In this document: one piece after another, positions 19,001 to 28,356 of the stretch | How the letters are laid out: every line of letters starts with the position of its first letter | Numbering within the stretch: the stretch's first letter is position 1 | Source: Neoarius graeffei | Taxonomy: Eukaryota > Chordata > Actinopteri > Siluriformes > Ariidae | DNA length: 64,000 bases | NCBI RefSeq assembly: GCF_027579695.1 | Contig: NC_083596.1 | Location: 52,370,900-52,434,899, forward strand | Direction: 5' to 3' | Notes under the pieces: model-generated | The model's database searches: none | What the model was told of the DNA's origin: nothing | The model's input: only the letters and a program-made list of their open reading frames with translations | Position numbers and translations under genes: made by a program

Positions 19001-21583
19001 CACACAGAAAGGCCTTCCTCAGTCATGAGGTCTGAACCCAGAACCTTCTTGCTGTGAGGCAACAGTGCTAACCACTGCACCGCACAGCACGGTGTTAAAC
19101 TACGATGAATTTCCTGGTTACACAGTTGTAGTTTGTGACTCTATAGGACACAGTTATAGAAGTGAGTTATTTATAATCACGCTATCTGTTATAACCCAGA
19201 TGGGGATGAGTTCCCTTTTGAGTCTGGTTCCTCTCGAGGTTTCTTCCTCGTGTCGTCTGAGGGAGTTTTTCCTCACCAGCATCACCTCAGGAAAACTCAT
19301 TAGGGATAAATGCATTTATTAGGGATAAATTGAGCGTAGGTGTGAATGTGAGTGTGAATGGTTGTCTGTGTCTATGTGTCAGCCCTGTGATGACCTGGCG
19401 ACTTGTCCAGGGTGAACCCCGCCTTTCGCCCGTAGTCAGCTGGGACAGGCTCCAGCTCGCCTGCGACCCTGTAGAAGGATAAAGCGGCGAGAGATAATGA
19501 GATAATATTATGAGTTCATGTGTTTAAAGTCTTTATTTTTCTGTAAAGCTGCTCTGCGAGAATGTCTGCTGTTAAAAGCGTGATACAAATAAACTGACTT
19601 GACTTGCAGACAGTGAAATGAGATTTGTATCTCCCCTGTGTGAATATGCATGGAATAGAAATAACAGAATGCTGGTCATAACAGGGAGAAATGTACAGGA
19701 ACTGTGTGAAGCTATGAGACAATATGGATCACCAACAGCTAATTATTTTATATCTTTTGGGAAGTTAAATAGTCATTCTGGAAGGAAGTCAAAATAAATA
19801 TTGATTTTGATATTAACAAATGTATCCTGTGTCATACTCTTTATCTTGGATATCTATCGGAAGGTGATGTCTGATGAAGTAATACGCTCTTGCCCCATCC
19901 CAATGTGGGCAATTCCATGTAAATGTCAACCTCACCATGCAAAAATAAAGCAACATGTAATACATCAAAACCACTCCCAGAGATATCACCTAGGCCTGTA
20001 TTTTACAGATGTGAATAAGTTGAACCAATTTGTAACCAACCTAATATGTCACTGTCAGTCTTTCTTTCTTATAATGTAAACCCCAAGCTAAAATCAACTT
20101 TGATCATGTACAATTCTATATTATTGCCACAAGCCACAGAAATGTATGCTAAAATCCACAAAACAGCAAAACAATAGCCATCCTAAATATTATTTAAGAA
20201 CTTTGATAGCTTTAGCTGATATTTAGAGAGTTTTTCAAAGGGTTATGGTGGTTAAATTGCTGATTTTCTAAACATATGCCATGTCTATTTCAGACGCGTC
20301 ACATCCATAACGGAATTTCGTCACATCCATAACGCTGACTTTTCCTTCCGAAACTCTGCATGAAATACAAAATATTTTAAACAAAGATTTTTTAATATTC
20401 ACCTTGGACCCCTCTATCAAACGGATATCTCCATTTCGACATTAGGTTTACAATTTCACAGAGTTTGATAAAAATGTACAGTCACCCAAGAAAAGTGATA
20501 CTTTTTCTGTCACATCCATAACGCATCTTTTATTGGCATTTTCTGGCATGCCCTAGATGTACTATGGGAATTGTTCTTGTTCTATCACTTCTCCAGTATG
20601 GTACAGCCTTAAAATATGCAACACCTGTTTAAATACTGGGAGACAATAAAACATGCACTGGGTCATTTGTTGCCATTTTGAGTTCAAGTGTCACATCCAT
20701 AACGCTGGAATTGCTCATATGCAGCACAGCTCATAGTCTCAGAACAGCAGGAAGCAGACAAGAGAGCTCCATGAAGACGTGGTGTGTGAAGGTTGGAGTG
20801 AAGAACTCGAGTGTCCTGCACAGAGCCCTGACTGAACTCAACCCCACTGAACACCTTTGGGATGAACTGAACATCGACTGCACCCCAGACCTCCTCACCA
20901 GCATCAGTGTCTGATCTCACTAATGCTCCTGTAGCTGAACGAACACACATCCCCACAGCCACGCCCCAAAATCTAGTGGAGAGACTTCCCAGAAGAGTGG
21001 AACTCATTATAACAGTAAAGAGAAATAAATCTCGACTGGAATGTTCAACAAGGGCGTATGGGTGTGATGGTCAGGGGGCACATACTTTTGACTGGATAGT
21101 GTAGTGCAGAACTAATATTTGCATGAACTTACCATAGTTGGGACAGTGATGAACGCTGCTCTCGGTGGTGCAGCTCAACTGAATCTGGGAACGGCCGTAG
21201 GTTTCTCTTAAGATAAACGTGGCGTCGCCTTTATGGGTGTTAAACTCGTAGGTAAAACTGTCCCAGGTGTTATTTTCATATCTGAAGTGGATGTAGCGAT
21301 GGATTAATCTCTGCTCCCCATAGGATGCTGAGCAGCCGGCACTGAGGCGAGTGTACTGGGGAGCGGAATTATACACCAGTTTACATAAAAAAAAATCAGT
21401 GAATATAATAAGATGTAAAGAACAGACTGACATGTATGAAGCAGGATTTAGAATACAGAATTGCATGAATAATCTCATACATTAAAATACACCAGAAGCT
21501 CTTACCCCTCTGCCCCGGCTGTCCTGGGAGGCAAAGTGCCAGGTGTAAGGCGTCTCATTCCTGACTGAAACCTGGGCACCCAT
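6844..21583 (-). CDS. SecA-type DEAD ATPase gene, nine coding exons, chimeric architecture
   Basis: Nine exons join with matching phases at GT-AG junctions: 21583-21506, 21355-21133, 15665-15415, 15297-9905, 9794-9617, 8848-8631, 8316-8044, 7837-7731 and 7082-6844, in total 6,960 nt or 2,320 codons. Order of parts: MGAQVS start fitting the N-myristoylation consensus; a small N-terminal domain (to about 100); a charged coiled coil (about 102-184); a SecA motor with Walker A GTGEGKS (about 520), VDEVD (about 633), GVSGTLGG (about 970), ATNLGGRGTD (about 1090) and QIFGRTSRKGNPG (about 1127); a hydrophobic segment (about 1469-1505); helical sequence; an OTU-like stretch; and a conserved-looking tail. 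Bacterial SecA drives preproteins through SecYEG; whether this protein moves proteins is unknown. Codon 1814 is an in-frame TGA. SecA-like proteins of this kind occur in other fish genomes to my recollection; not checked. Confidence 0.88.
7731..7837 (-). CDS. SecA-like gene, exon 8
   Basis: Short exon with acceptor TTTTTGCAG and donor GTAAGA. It codes KLLADTMITGDVELLLKR and HHPLTAQKFRGAL. Entry phase 2 and exit phase 1 match its neighbours exactly. Confidence 0.78.
8044..8316 (-). CDS. SecA-like gene, exon 7
   Basis: The acceptor CTCTCGGCAG is good. The first base completes an Arg codon with exon 6. It contains GILNTSHIPPKDSIRQAW, similar in style to the (D)HIPS/HIPP motifs in tails of bacterial polymorphic toxins and related domains, and ends SDRSQMA plus AG before GTAACA (phase 2). 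The relationship to any toxin domain is only a resemblance. Confidence 0.75.
8631..8848 (-). CDS. SecA-like gene, exon 6
   Basis: Starts IQTNLELYTPMLNL after CTCATTAG and ends ..VNHLGFVGENK plus AG before GTAAAG (phase 2). Sequence is globular-looking with no motif I can name. Confidence 0.78.
9617..9794 (-). CDS. SecA-like gene, exon 5 (OTU-like stretch)
   Basis: One leading base completes the phase-2 codon of exon 4 (CA plus A gives Q). The exon codes AGVQLYGGHFDLIQEDG and DPQNALYHAVAQATG and ends phase 0 before GTGAGT. The NALYHAV motif resembles the OTU protease loop NCLYHAV with Ala in place of the catalytic Cys, and GGHFDLI resembles the OTU histidine strand, though here the histidine motif comes first. 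The acceptor CTTATAAAAACAG is acceptable but not strong. Confidence 0.78.
9905..15297 (-). CDS. SecA-like gene, giant exon 4 (motor, hydrophobic segment)
   Basis: The 5,393-nt exon begins at GTTACTGATG after ATGTAG and ends CTACCACA before GTAAGAC (phase 2). It is open for 1,629 codons, then meets TGA at 10410-10408, then stays open in the same frame for another 167 codons to the donor, with the reading continuing HDVQRLRGELLQ. It holds all nucleotide-binding motifs of SecA: GTGEGKSC, PVLARRDQEEW, VDEVDYM, GVSGTLGG, ATNLGGRGTDIK and GRTSRKGNPG. After the motor come FCFDALICFILGVVQVLAG and repeated small-residue/lysine helices that could touch membranes. Confidence 0.9.
15415..15665 (-). CDS. 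SecA-like gene, coding exon 3 (coiled coil)
   Basis: The acceptor CTTTAAACAG and the two leading bases GA complete the phase-1 codon left by exon 2. The 83 following codons are almost entirely charged and helical (RRQQEEERRRLERLQHEQ), a classic coiled-coil composition, and end in phase 0 at GACGAG before GTACAA. Polymerisation or docking through this coil is an inference. Confidence 0.82.
16357..16636. repeat. near-perfect inverted repeat, arms about 140 bp
   Basis: The centre is GACAGTATGTGTTT-AGCA-AAACACATACTGTC near 16497. The arms pair outward to ACTACTACTAATATTAAC on the left and its complement on the right, with a few small mismatches. Confidence 0.9.
16708..16968. repeat. near-perfect inverted repeat, arms about 130 bp
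   Basis: The centre is GCAGCAAAACTTTTGCTGC near 16838. The arms reach TATTATTGTTATGATTATG on the left and its complement on the right, with almost no mismatch and no loop. Confidence 0.93.
17857..18236 (-). mobile_element. family A SINE, full length
   Basis: Runs from the CTCATCTCATCTCATTATC tail to GTGCCGCC at the promoter end, in intron 2 of the SecA-like gene. Confidence 0.9.
18237..20290. repeat. intronic stretch of older repeat fragments
   Basis: About 18240-18475 is a repeat tail (CTGACCCCAACTTCC .. TTTCACTGTTCTGTAAAGTA) that recurs near 30165-30240. About 18868-18920 matches the SINE at 15.7 kb (ATTACATTACAGGCATTTAGC), and 18960-19085 continues with SINE-like promoter sequence. About 19195-19605 is a widespread fish repeat (GAGTCTGGTTCCTCTCGAGG .. 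AAGCTGCTCTGCGAGA), with a second copy near 35210-35375, split here by a SINE piece. No exon is visible. Confidence 0.6.
19324..19503 (+). mobile_element. partial family A SINE
   Basis: The 3' half only, from AAATTGAGCGTAGGTGTGAA to GATAATGAG, inserted in the older repeat whose halves lie at about 19195-19323 and 19504-19605. Confidence 0.82.
20298..20704 (+). repeat. four exact copies of GTCACATCCATAACG
   Basis: The 15-mer occurs at 20298-20312, 20320-20334, 20509-20523 and 20690-20704. Three of the four are followed by C (AACGC) and the first by G. The intervening sequence is not itself repeated, so the motif is conserved on its own. It may belong to an unrecognised interspersed element. 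Confidence 0.8.
20730..21103 (+). mobile_element. 3' remnant of a Tc1/mariner-like transposon
   Basis: The plus strand encodes the transposase C-terminal piece LNPTEHLWDEL, followed by the typical end GGGTGTGATGGTCAGG..GACTGGATAGTGTA of a common fish element. The left half is missing. It lies in intron 2 of the SecA-like gene, close to exon 2. Confidence 0.75.
21133..21355 (-). CDS. SecA-like gene, coding exon 2
   Basis: Acceptor CGCTCCCCAG, first codons YTRLSAGCSASYGEQ, donor GTAAGT after the first base of a codon (phase 1). The 74 residues are rich in aromatic and alternating hydrophobic residues (HFRYENNTWDSFTYEF) with four cysteines, suggesting a compact beta-rich domain. I do not recognise the fold. 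Confidence 0.8.
21506..21583 (-). CDS. SecA-like gene, coding exon 1
   Basis: Codes 26 residues starting MGAQVSVRNETPYTW. The ATG at 21583 is the first in frame and is preceded by a strong pyrimidine-rich acceptor ending CTTGAACAG at 21597, so a separate 5' untranslated exon is likely. The exon ends in phase 0 at GGG before GTAAGA. Gly2 with Ser6 fits N-myristoyltransferase substrates. Confidence 0.8.
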
Positions 21584-21783
21584 TATTCAGGTTATTCTGT
21601 TCAAGAAAAACAACAAAAAAAAATAAACACTGCTCAGTGTTTAATAGTGAGGTAAGATTAAATAAAAAACCTGGAATTGCAGTATATATAAATAAAGTAA
21701 AAATAAACAGAACCTGATTTTATTCCTGTGCAGAGAAGTCCATCGCTGTGAGAAGAGGGAAGTCGCTTGTGCCGTCTGCTGCT

Positions 21784-21812
21784 CTTTATAGACTACAGTC
21801 TCTTTCATTTTA
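21784..21812 (-). promoter_or_regulatory. candidate promoter of the SecA-like gene (TATA box, ISRE-like motif)
   Basis: On the minus strand TATAAAG lies at 21790-21784, about 200 bp upstream of the ATG, leaving room for a short 5' untranslated exon before the acceptor at 21597. TAAAATGAAA at 21812-21803, just upstream, differs by one base from the GAAANNGAAA core of interferon-stimulated response elements. The TATA assignment is plausible; the ISRE reading is weak. Confidence 0.4.
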
Positions 21813-21902
21813 ACTGCACTGTCCATAAACATGAGGGCGGAAGGGGGCGGAGCTTGTGAAAATAAAGACATTATTTACCTATTTAACATTATTTTGTTTT
21901 TA

Positions 21903-21991
21903 TCTCATCTCATCTCATTATCTGTAGCCGCTTTATCCTGTTCTACAGGGTCGCAGGCGAGCTGGAGCCTATCCCAGCTGACTACGGGCGA
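21903..21991 (-). mobile_element. partial family A SINE
   Basis: Only the 3' tail (CTCATCTCATCTCATTATC to ACTACGGGCG) is present, just upstream of the SecA-like promoter. Confidence 0.82.
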
Positions 21992-22488
21992 ATATTATCC
22001 AAATAATTTATTCATAAGTTTATTTATTTGTTTAAAATAAATTACATCATGTATGATAACAGACTAAACAAGAACCCAGGAGTTAAATATTATCAGTGAA
22101 GAATGTGTTTTGGACTTTGTAATTTTATGAAACTGCCATAATCGTAAACATGGCTATGAACTTGAACTCGATCCTGAGATAAGCCGGAGTTGATGGTGTA
22201 TTTAATTCACTCTGAAAATCCAAAAACTGAAAATCTCCTTCATTTAAAAAGACGTTGAGTAAATCTCAGATTTCGAGGTTGGGAAATGAACTCATCACAG
22301 TTTTCTCCACGAGTGTGAGTCAGACATTACGAACATGCACAGGAGTGCAGTTACAACTCCAAACATTCCTCTAACTTATCTTTTAAATCACTGTAAATCA
22401 TTCATTTAAGTTTGAGTCATAAAGCTGGTTATTATTCTCACGGCAGCTTCAACCATCAGACTGATAATTCACACTGCTATGTGTCAGG

Positions 22489-22519
<31 letters not shown>

Positions 22520-22775
22520 CACTTTCTAGATTCATTTCCTGCTCCTACAGAAGTGACTTTAGATGACAGGGGTGTAATTATTATGTGTATCATATCGTTA
22601 TCTTCAATTTGTATCTCAAAAATACATTTCACAGACTGGAGTGTTTATTAAAAACACACTATTCACAATAAAACACCACCTTTATCACAGGAGGGGTAAA
22701 AAAACCACTTCATCAAACCCCACACTCTCTCCTCCTCTACAAAAGTCATTCCTCTTTATCTCAAATCAGGAGAGG

Positions 22776-22813
<38 letters not shown>

Positions 22814-22922
22814 CCCCTAAGCATACAGTTTTCCTGATTTAACAGCATTTTAGCATATTAGGTCAAGAAAATAGCAAAGACTGCACAGTCAGAAGTGGGA
22901 ACTGGAAGATTCCTCTTAATAC
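21992..22922. other. intergenic with microsatellites
   Basis: No gene is visible. A (GT)n tract lies at about 22489-22515 and a (CA)n tract at about 22776-22811. Confidence 0.5.
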
Positions 22923-23934
22923 CCCTTTACTACTGAGGCAATTTGAGGTCAGGTTTGGAGCCTCATCTGGAACAAGTTCTTCACATTTTGACAGCCAAAG
23001 AACCGACTCCAGGGCTCAGCATTAAGCACTGCCCAATTGCCCGGGGCAAGTGAAACACGCATTCGGGCAAGTGGGATATGTCCCCGACATGCCTGACTGG
23101 GCAAGTTGGAATGAGCATATATTACCAACTAGCACCACAAAAATTAGGCTTTTTGATCTTTAATTTCAGTTCCTAAAAGCGTCCTTCACTACGTATCTGC
23201 CATTATGTCTTGGCTGTTTTCTTAGTCTCGGTTTCATTTACTGCTTTGCAAGTTATTTTATATCCCCCCTGCTGGTGTAGTATGGTACGCGTACTGTTTA
23301 TAGACCCTTCGTGTATGATGTCACGCATCACGTGATAATTACAGCTGGGGTCAGACAGACACCGTCTTTCATGTAAGCAGCTTAATCTGTCTTCAGGATG
23401 GTGAATTTTTGCTTCTTCAAACAGAGAAATAGATAAAAGGCATCAGCGTCTCCCCGCTATCAAGAAAAATGTTAACAAATAGAAGCAAATGCTTCAAGAA
23501 CAATGAGGAAATGAGCGGTTAAAGAATACGAAGAGAGGAGCTCAGCCTGAAAACTGCAGAGAAATTCACGATTGTATTTAAAATGTATTTTAGAAAAACA
23601 AAGTCGGGAGTGAGGATGGAAGAGTTTGCTTAAGAATCTTGTTTTATTTTTTTTCTGCTCGCATTCAAGTTAACTCCTTCATGAAGGTGTTTGTTTTTCT
23701 TACAGGTGAAGCCGCTTCCTTATTCGACACAGAAAACCCAGACTGGTTTCAAACAACTCGGGAATAAAAAACTCAACAAGGAGCGACATGAGCGATAAAT
23801 CCTGAAAGAACAGAACAGATTCAGAGCAGAGAGAGCTGGAGCTTTGTTCCTGTTATCAGAGGAACGCAGTCCTGCACAAAATATTTATATATCGAGGGTT
23901 TTTGTGATATCATACACCTCTAGGTTTTTTTTAA

Positions 23935-23965
<31 letters not shown>

Positions 23966-24037
23966 GCCAGCCCACGCAGCTGCACTGATTCAGTCACAGG
24001 TTGCCAGGTCTGTATAAAACACCCACAACCTACACAC

Positions 24038-24875
24038 TAGGGCTGAGTACCGGTACTGTGTACCGGTACTATACAGTGAAAATCAATTCGGTACAGGTCC
24101 AAAATACCGGATCATGAAGTACCGGTACTGTACCGATATAAATTTACACCAAGTATATGCTTATTTTGTGACTGAAGATGCGTAAATCCTACCACAAAGA
24201 CGAAAATTTAGCACTGGAAAAGACGTAAAATGCCGCACTGAAACTTGAAATCAGAGCCATCTTTGATTTGAGATCCTCTCGCCACAGTCTCACGAGACAT
24301 TGCGAGAGCTTGGCTGATCCAGCGTTCTGATTGGTCAAAAAGACTCAAAAGCAGGTCAGCCATTTTTCCTTTGCTGGCACTGGTGGCCTTTGTTGCTTTG
24401 TGTAATTTTGCCGCGTAAGTTAAAGGCCGCGGACTGCGCGGAGTGAATTTGTTTGTCATGCCACGTGGGAAGACCAGTAAGGTCTGGGATCACGTAACAA
24501 AGCTTTCGGGGGACAGAACACAAGTTGTCTTGCTGTGAGACAACTTATGACTTTTTGTCCCAAGTTAACTAAGGCCCTGTCCACATGGCAACGGATTCAG
24601 GTGACTCCGATACAATTGCTTATCGTTTAGGCCTGGTGTCCACACGGCACCGGCGTTTTGGGTGCCCAAAACGCAATCTTTTTGAGAACGGGTTCCAGAG
24701 TGGAATGATCTGGCAACGTTGCCGTTGTGAAGTCGTCTGGATGAGTAGAACGGATTTGTTTACGATGACGTCACAACCACATGACTGTGAGTGCTTCACG
24801 CCGGGTAGAAGTGTAACGAATATCACCAGGAAAAAGCCTTACAGAGCACTAGTGAGAGTGAAACACGAGCTTGGA

Positions 24876-24908
<33 letters not shown>

Positions 24909-25972
24909 GTTCAGTGTTAGTTCACAGTAGTAATGCAAGAAGCAGAATAGTGACAGTAATAGTGAAGCAAAAACATGCAATTGTACAAACACTGCAGCTC
25001 TACAGCAAAATATTCATTTATGAAATGGTCTGATTCTTAACACCAGTAGTGCCAATGATCTTCTCATTGCGATGCGAGTTGTCAACAAATCCTATAACTT
25101 GGTTCATGAAACGCGCTTACAAAATATTTTCACTGTGAATATTTATTGTGTAATGGTGCAATCCCGCCAGCAAAAATAGGGAAAAAAAGGAGCGATCTCA
25201 CCTCTTCAGATGTTGATTTAAGTCTGACAATACATTCCTCAAAAAGGGCGTAGAGGAGCAAATTAATCCAATTTATTCCAGACCATTAAAGACGCCGCCT
25301 TCCGCGTAGAATCATACATCATCCTCGCCGCCATATTGGAGAGGTCAAAGCGGAGAATAAAGATTCATGTGCTGCCTTTAACTGTACCAACAGGTTTACC
25401 GTCCAAACGAGATCACATGGGATTACCTTTCACAGGTGAGACTGGAAAAATACTTTTCATTGTATTTGGTCATTATAATGTAATTTTACGAACAGATTTT
25501 CCTGACTTTGTGGCTAATATGAAGTCTCACGCATTATGCGCATGCGTCCTTACTTCTTCTATTGTTCTGGTGTCTCCGAAGGGACCGTCTTACAGTGCCC
25601 CTAGAGGTGTGGCATGTGTATTGCATCGTTTTCAGCAAGCGTTGCGTTGCCATATGGACCTGATATTTTACTGATCGTTGCCCATGTGGACGCGATATAT
25701 TTTTAAATAACATCTCGTTGCTGTTGTCGTGTGGATGTAGCCTAAGTGTGAGACTGAGAGGGTGACTGAGAAGTGAGGTAGGAAACCTAGTTATGTTCAG
25801 TTTTCTTTGAATAAAGATACTGACAAGTTGTCAACAGTTTATTAATGTTTCTGTCATTATTGAAGAAGTTCAGAAGAACACATGTTAAATTGTTCAGGTA
25901 CAGGTACAGGTCCGGACCTGTACCTAAACCTCTGTACCTGTACCTGATGATACGTTTAGGTACGCAGCCCTA
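24038..25972. mobile_element. hAT element nested in the outer hAT
   Basis: Termini TAGGGCTGAGTACC and GGTACGCAGCCCTA are flanked by the exact 8-bp duplication CTACACAC (24030-24037 and 25973-25980). Subterminal GTACCGGTAC repeats lie on the left. A third element sits inside. Confidence 0.9.
24573..25742. mobile_element. Harbinger-like non-autonomous element, innermost of the nest
   Basis: Termini GGCCCTGTCCACA and TGTGGATGTAGCC are imperfect inverted repeats flanked on both sides by TAA (24570-24572 and 25743-25745), the PIF/Harbinger target. GCCACACGG-like and AACG motifs recur near both ends. No transposase is visible. An ATT microsatellite lies at about 24876-24907. Confidence 0.75.
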
Positions 25973-25985
25973 CTACACACTAAAC

Positions 25986-26354
25986 ATCCATCCATCTATA
26001 CATTATCTGTAGCCGCTTTATCCTGTCCTACAGGGTCGCAGGCGAGCTGGAGCCTATCCCAGCTGACTACGGGTGAGAGGCGGGGTTCACCCTGGACAAG
26101 TCGCCAGGTCATCACAGGGCTGACACATAGACACAGACAACCATTCACACCTACGCTCAATTTAGAGTCACCAGTTAACCTAACCTGCATGTCTTTGGAC
26201 TGTGGGGGAAACCGGAGCACCCGGAGGAAACCCACGCGGACACGGGGAGAACATGCAAACTCCACACAGAAAGGCCCTCGCCGGCCACGGGGCTCGAACC
26301 CGGACCTTCTTGCTGTGAGGCGACAGCGCTAACCACTACACCACCGTGCCGCCC
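25986..26354 (-). mobile_element. family A SINE in the outer hAT
   Basis: Nearly complete copy from TTATCTGTAGCCGCTTTATC to CACCGTGCCGCC, lying just right of the inner hAT. Confidence 0.9.
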
Positions 26355-27559
26355 TAACCAATAACCAAACTTAATAATAAACTTAATCAATAACCAAACT
26401 TCAACTCAATGTGTGATCTTTATTTTATGTTGCAATTCACAATTATTCTATGGTTTTCCTAAAAAAAAAAGTAGTACTCACAAAATAGGGGGCAAGTGAT
26501 AATATTGGGGGGCAAGTGGAAATTTACCCCTGCAAGTAGGTTTAAAAGTTAATGTCGAGCCCTGGAGTCTCAGCCAGGAAAACTGGTTCCAGAGCAGCAC
26601 CAACACTTTGCTGGTCTAGAACCAAGAACTTCTTACATCAGGGGCGGGGGTGGGATTACTGTAACCAACAAGACCAACTAAAACTTTGTGACCGCCATTA
26701 AAATAAACACACAAAGCCCGAGTCTGACTAATCCACAGGTCAGAAATAGATCCTGAAATAAAATAGATATAGAAAAAATAAACTCTGTGTGTGATTTTGT
26801 GTCACACTGGAATCTGCTCCAGTCATCTATCAGTGACCCAAACATCAGAAAAACAATCTGCTTTTAAATTTCAGTCTGTGATTTTCAGGATAAAAACAAA
26901 AACGGCCTATTAATTTCTGTTACTGTCACAAAAATGACCATATATACACTGATCGTTACTATCCTTTTGACTGTCAGTACTGTAATCAGCTCAGTATTCA
27001 GGCTCCACTTTGGAAATAGACTTCCTCATGAATTCTGTGTTCACGTCTCCTGTAAAGATCAGAGCACAGCCCCGTGTGATCATCGACCACAGGCACTGAA
27101 TGTGGCGCTGCGTCAGAGAGCGGAAGAAGAGAGCGATAAAACACTGAATGAAAGAAAGTCTGCAGTTTCTTTAGGTGACTCATTTTAGATTTTTCAGATC
27201 ACGGATCCGCCAATGGCAGTTAAATACTACCGCTGAAAAAATAAAAAGTCTGTGTGTATTTTTATTTTTATTTGAACCGCCAAAACGTACAAAAAGAAAT
27301 GACAAAATTTTGGGGTCACATATTTTTCTTGTAACAGCATTGTATTCCCAGTACCAAATCCTATTTGTCACAAGTAAAAAGGAAAAATCGTAAATACAAA
27401 CAACAACATGTGTTGTATATATCCACTTCAGCCAAGTCAGAAAACGAAACTATTTACGACATTGCGTATTCACTTGAATGTTAGAGTTGAATGTTGTAAA
27501 TTCTACGGGGTGATTTACGACCACTTTGCGACAGTATAAACCTCGTGCTGATCATGGCC

Positions 27560-27928
27560 GATGCTGACAGCATGGCTTCTGAGCCATCAACTCAACTCTA
27601 TGTAAGCATAACATGGTAAACAAAAATCAATTCATTGTCTCACCGACCAAAACGTGGGCGATTTCGTCTCTCAAGTGTTGAAGATAAACAATGAAAAGAT
27701 CAAAACAATCTTTGGTTCACAGAGAGAAGGTAGCGATTTAACCAGGGCCATGCTGAACATGCCTGCAGTAACATTAGTTCGAGCTTTTGGCTGCAGATAT
27801 CTGACTGTAGAATTAGAAGAGGAAGGTGCTGGAGAGAGTCCTATCGAACCGAGTATCACGAAGATATCAGCCCTCGATGTGCTAATGAGAGCTCAACGGT
27901 CATATGACCACACACCTTCAGAGAAGTA
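27560..27928 (+). other. possible exon(s) of an unrecognised gene or repeat-borne gene
   Basis: ATGGCCGATGCTGACAGC at 27554 opens a short frame ending at a possible donor (CTCTAT-GTAAGC, 27603). A second open stretch, 27654-27928, codes a 91-residue peptide (LTRAMLNMPAVTLVRAFGCR) and ends exactly at the consensus donor AGAA-GTAAGT. I cannot name the protein and see no clean acceptor between the two, so this may be a gene fragment carried by a repeat. Confidence 0.3.
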
Positions 27929-28356
27929 AGTACTGGAATACTGGTCCAGTTTTATATTAGAACACACGCACACATATAAATATACATACATACACACAAA
28001 CGTGTTGTGTGCCTACTTAGGATTTGCGCATTCTTAAGAATGGTCATTGGGAATGCCAGGCTAGCACTTGGATTTCAAATTGATTAACCACATTACAGTA
28101 AATCAGAAGAAGAAATATATTTTTGGCTAATTTGTATTATATTTTTCAAGATTTTCTTTAAGTGGCTGATGGCTAGCGATAGCTTCATGAGCAGATGTAT
28201 GGTACTTGTACAGGTATAAATTGATGGTGTATAGAAAAATAGCTCTGATATATGTGGATCAATGTTTTTGAGATCAGACAAGTACATGTATCTGTGATAC
28301 AAAATATCTCTTGCTGTGTGATTTTAAGAAATGTTGAAACTGATTTTTTGAAGGTG

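Larger units (their letters stand above)
23010..26564. mobile_element. hAT-like element, outer member of a nest
   Basis: Termini CAGGGCTCAGCATTAA and TTAATGTCGAGCCCTG are inverted repeats, and both ends carry GGGCAAGTG motifs. The insertion site is clear from the uninterrupted paralogue at 36.7 kb, which reads CCGACTCTCAGC. The right flank GAGTCTCA is close to the expected 8-bp duplicate; the left shows only GACTC. No intact transposase is seen. It contains a second hAT and a SINE. Confidence 0.75.
22923..27150 (+). repeat. old interspersed repeat, copy 1, opened by a hAT nest
   Basis: Sequence from CCTTTACTACTGAGGCAATT to AAGAACCGACTC (22923-23009), then from GAGTCTCAGCCAGGAAAACTG (26565) onward, reads as one continuous repeat when compared with the reverse complement of 36040-36798. 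Shared blocks include ACACTTTGCTGGTCTAGAAC, GTCTGACTAATCCACAG and TTAATTTCTGTTACTG. The right limit is uncertain. Confidence 0.7.

Noticed and set aside
26934-27188. Open frames on both strands ending near a GTGACT donor-like site
   Set aside because: The stretch overlaps the old interspersed repeat, lacks an acceptor and codes nothing recognisable.
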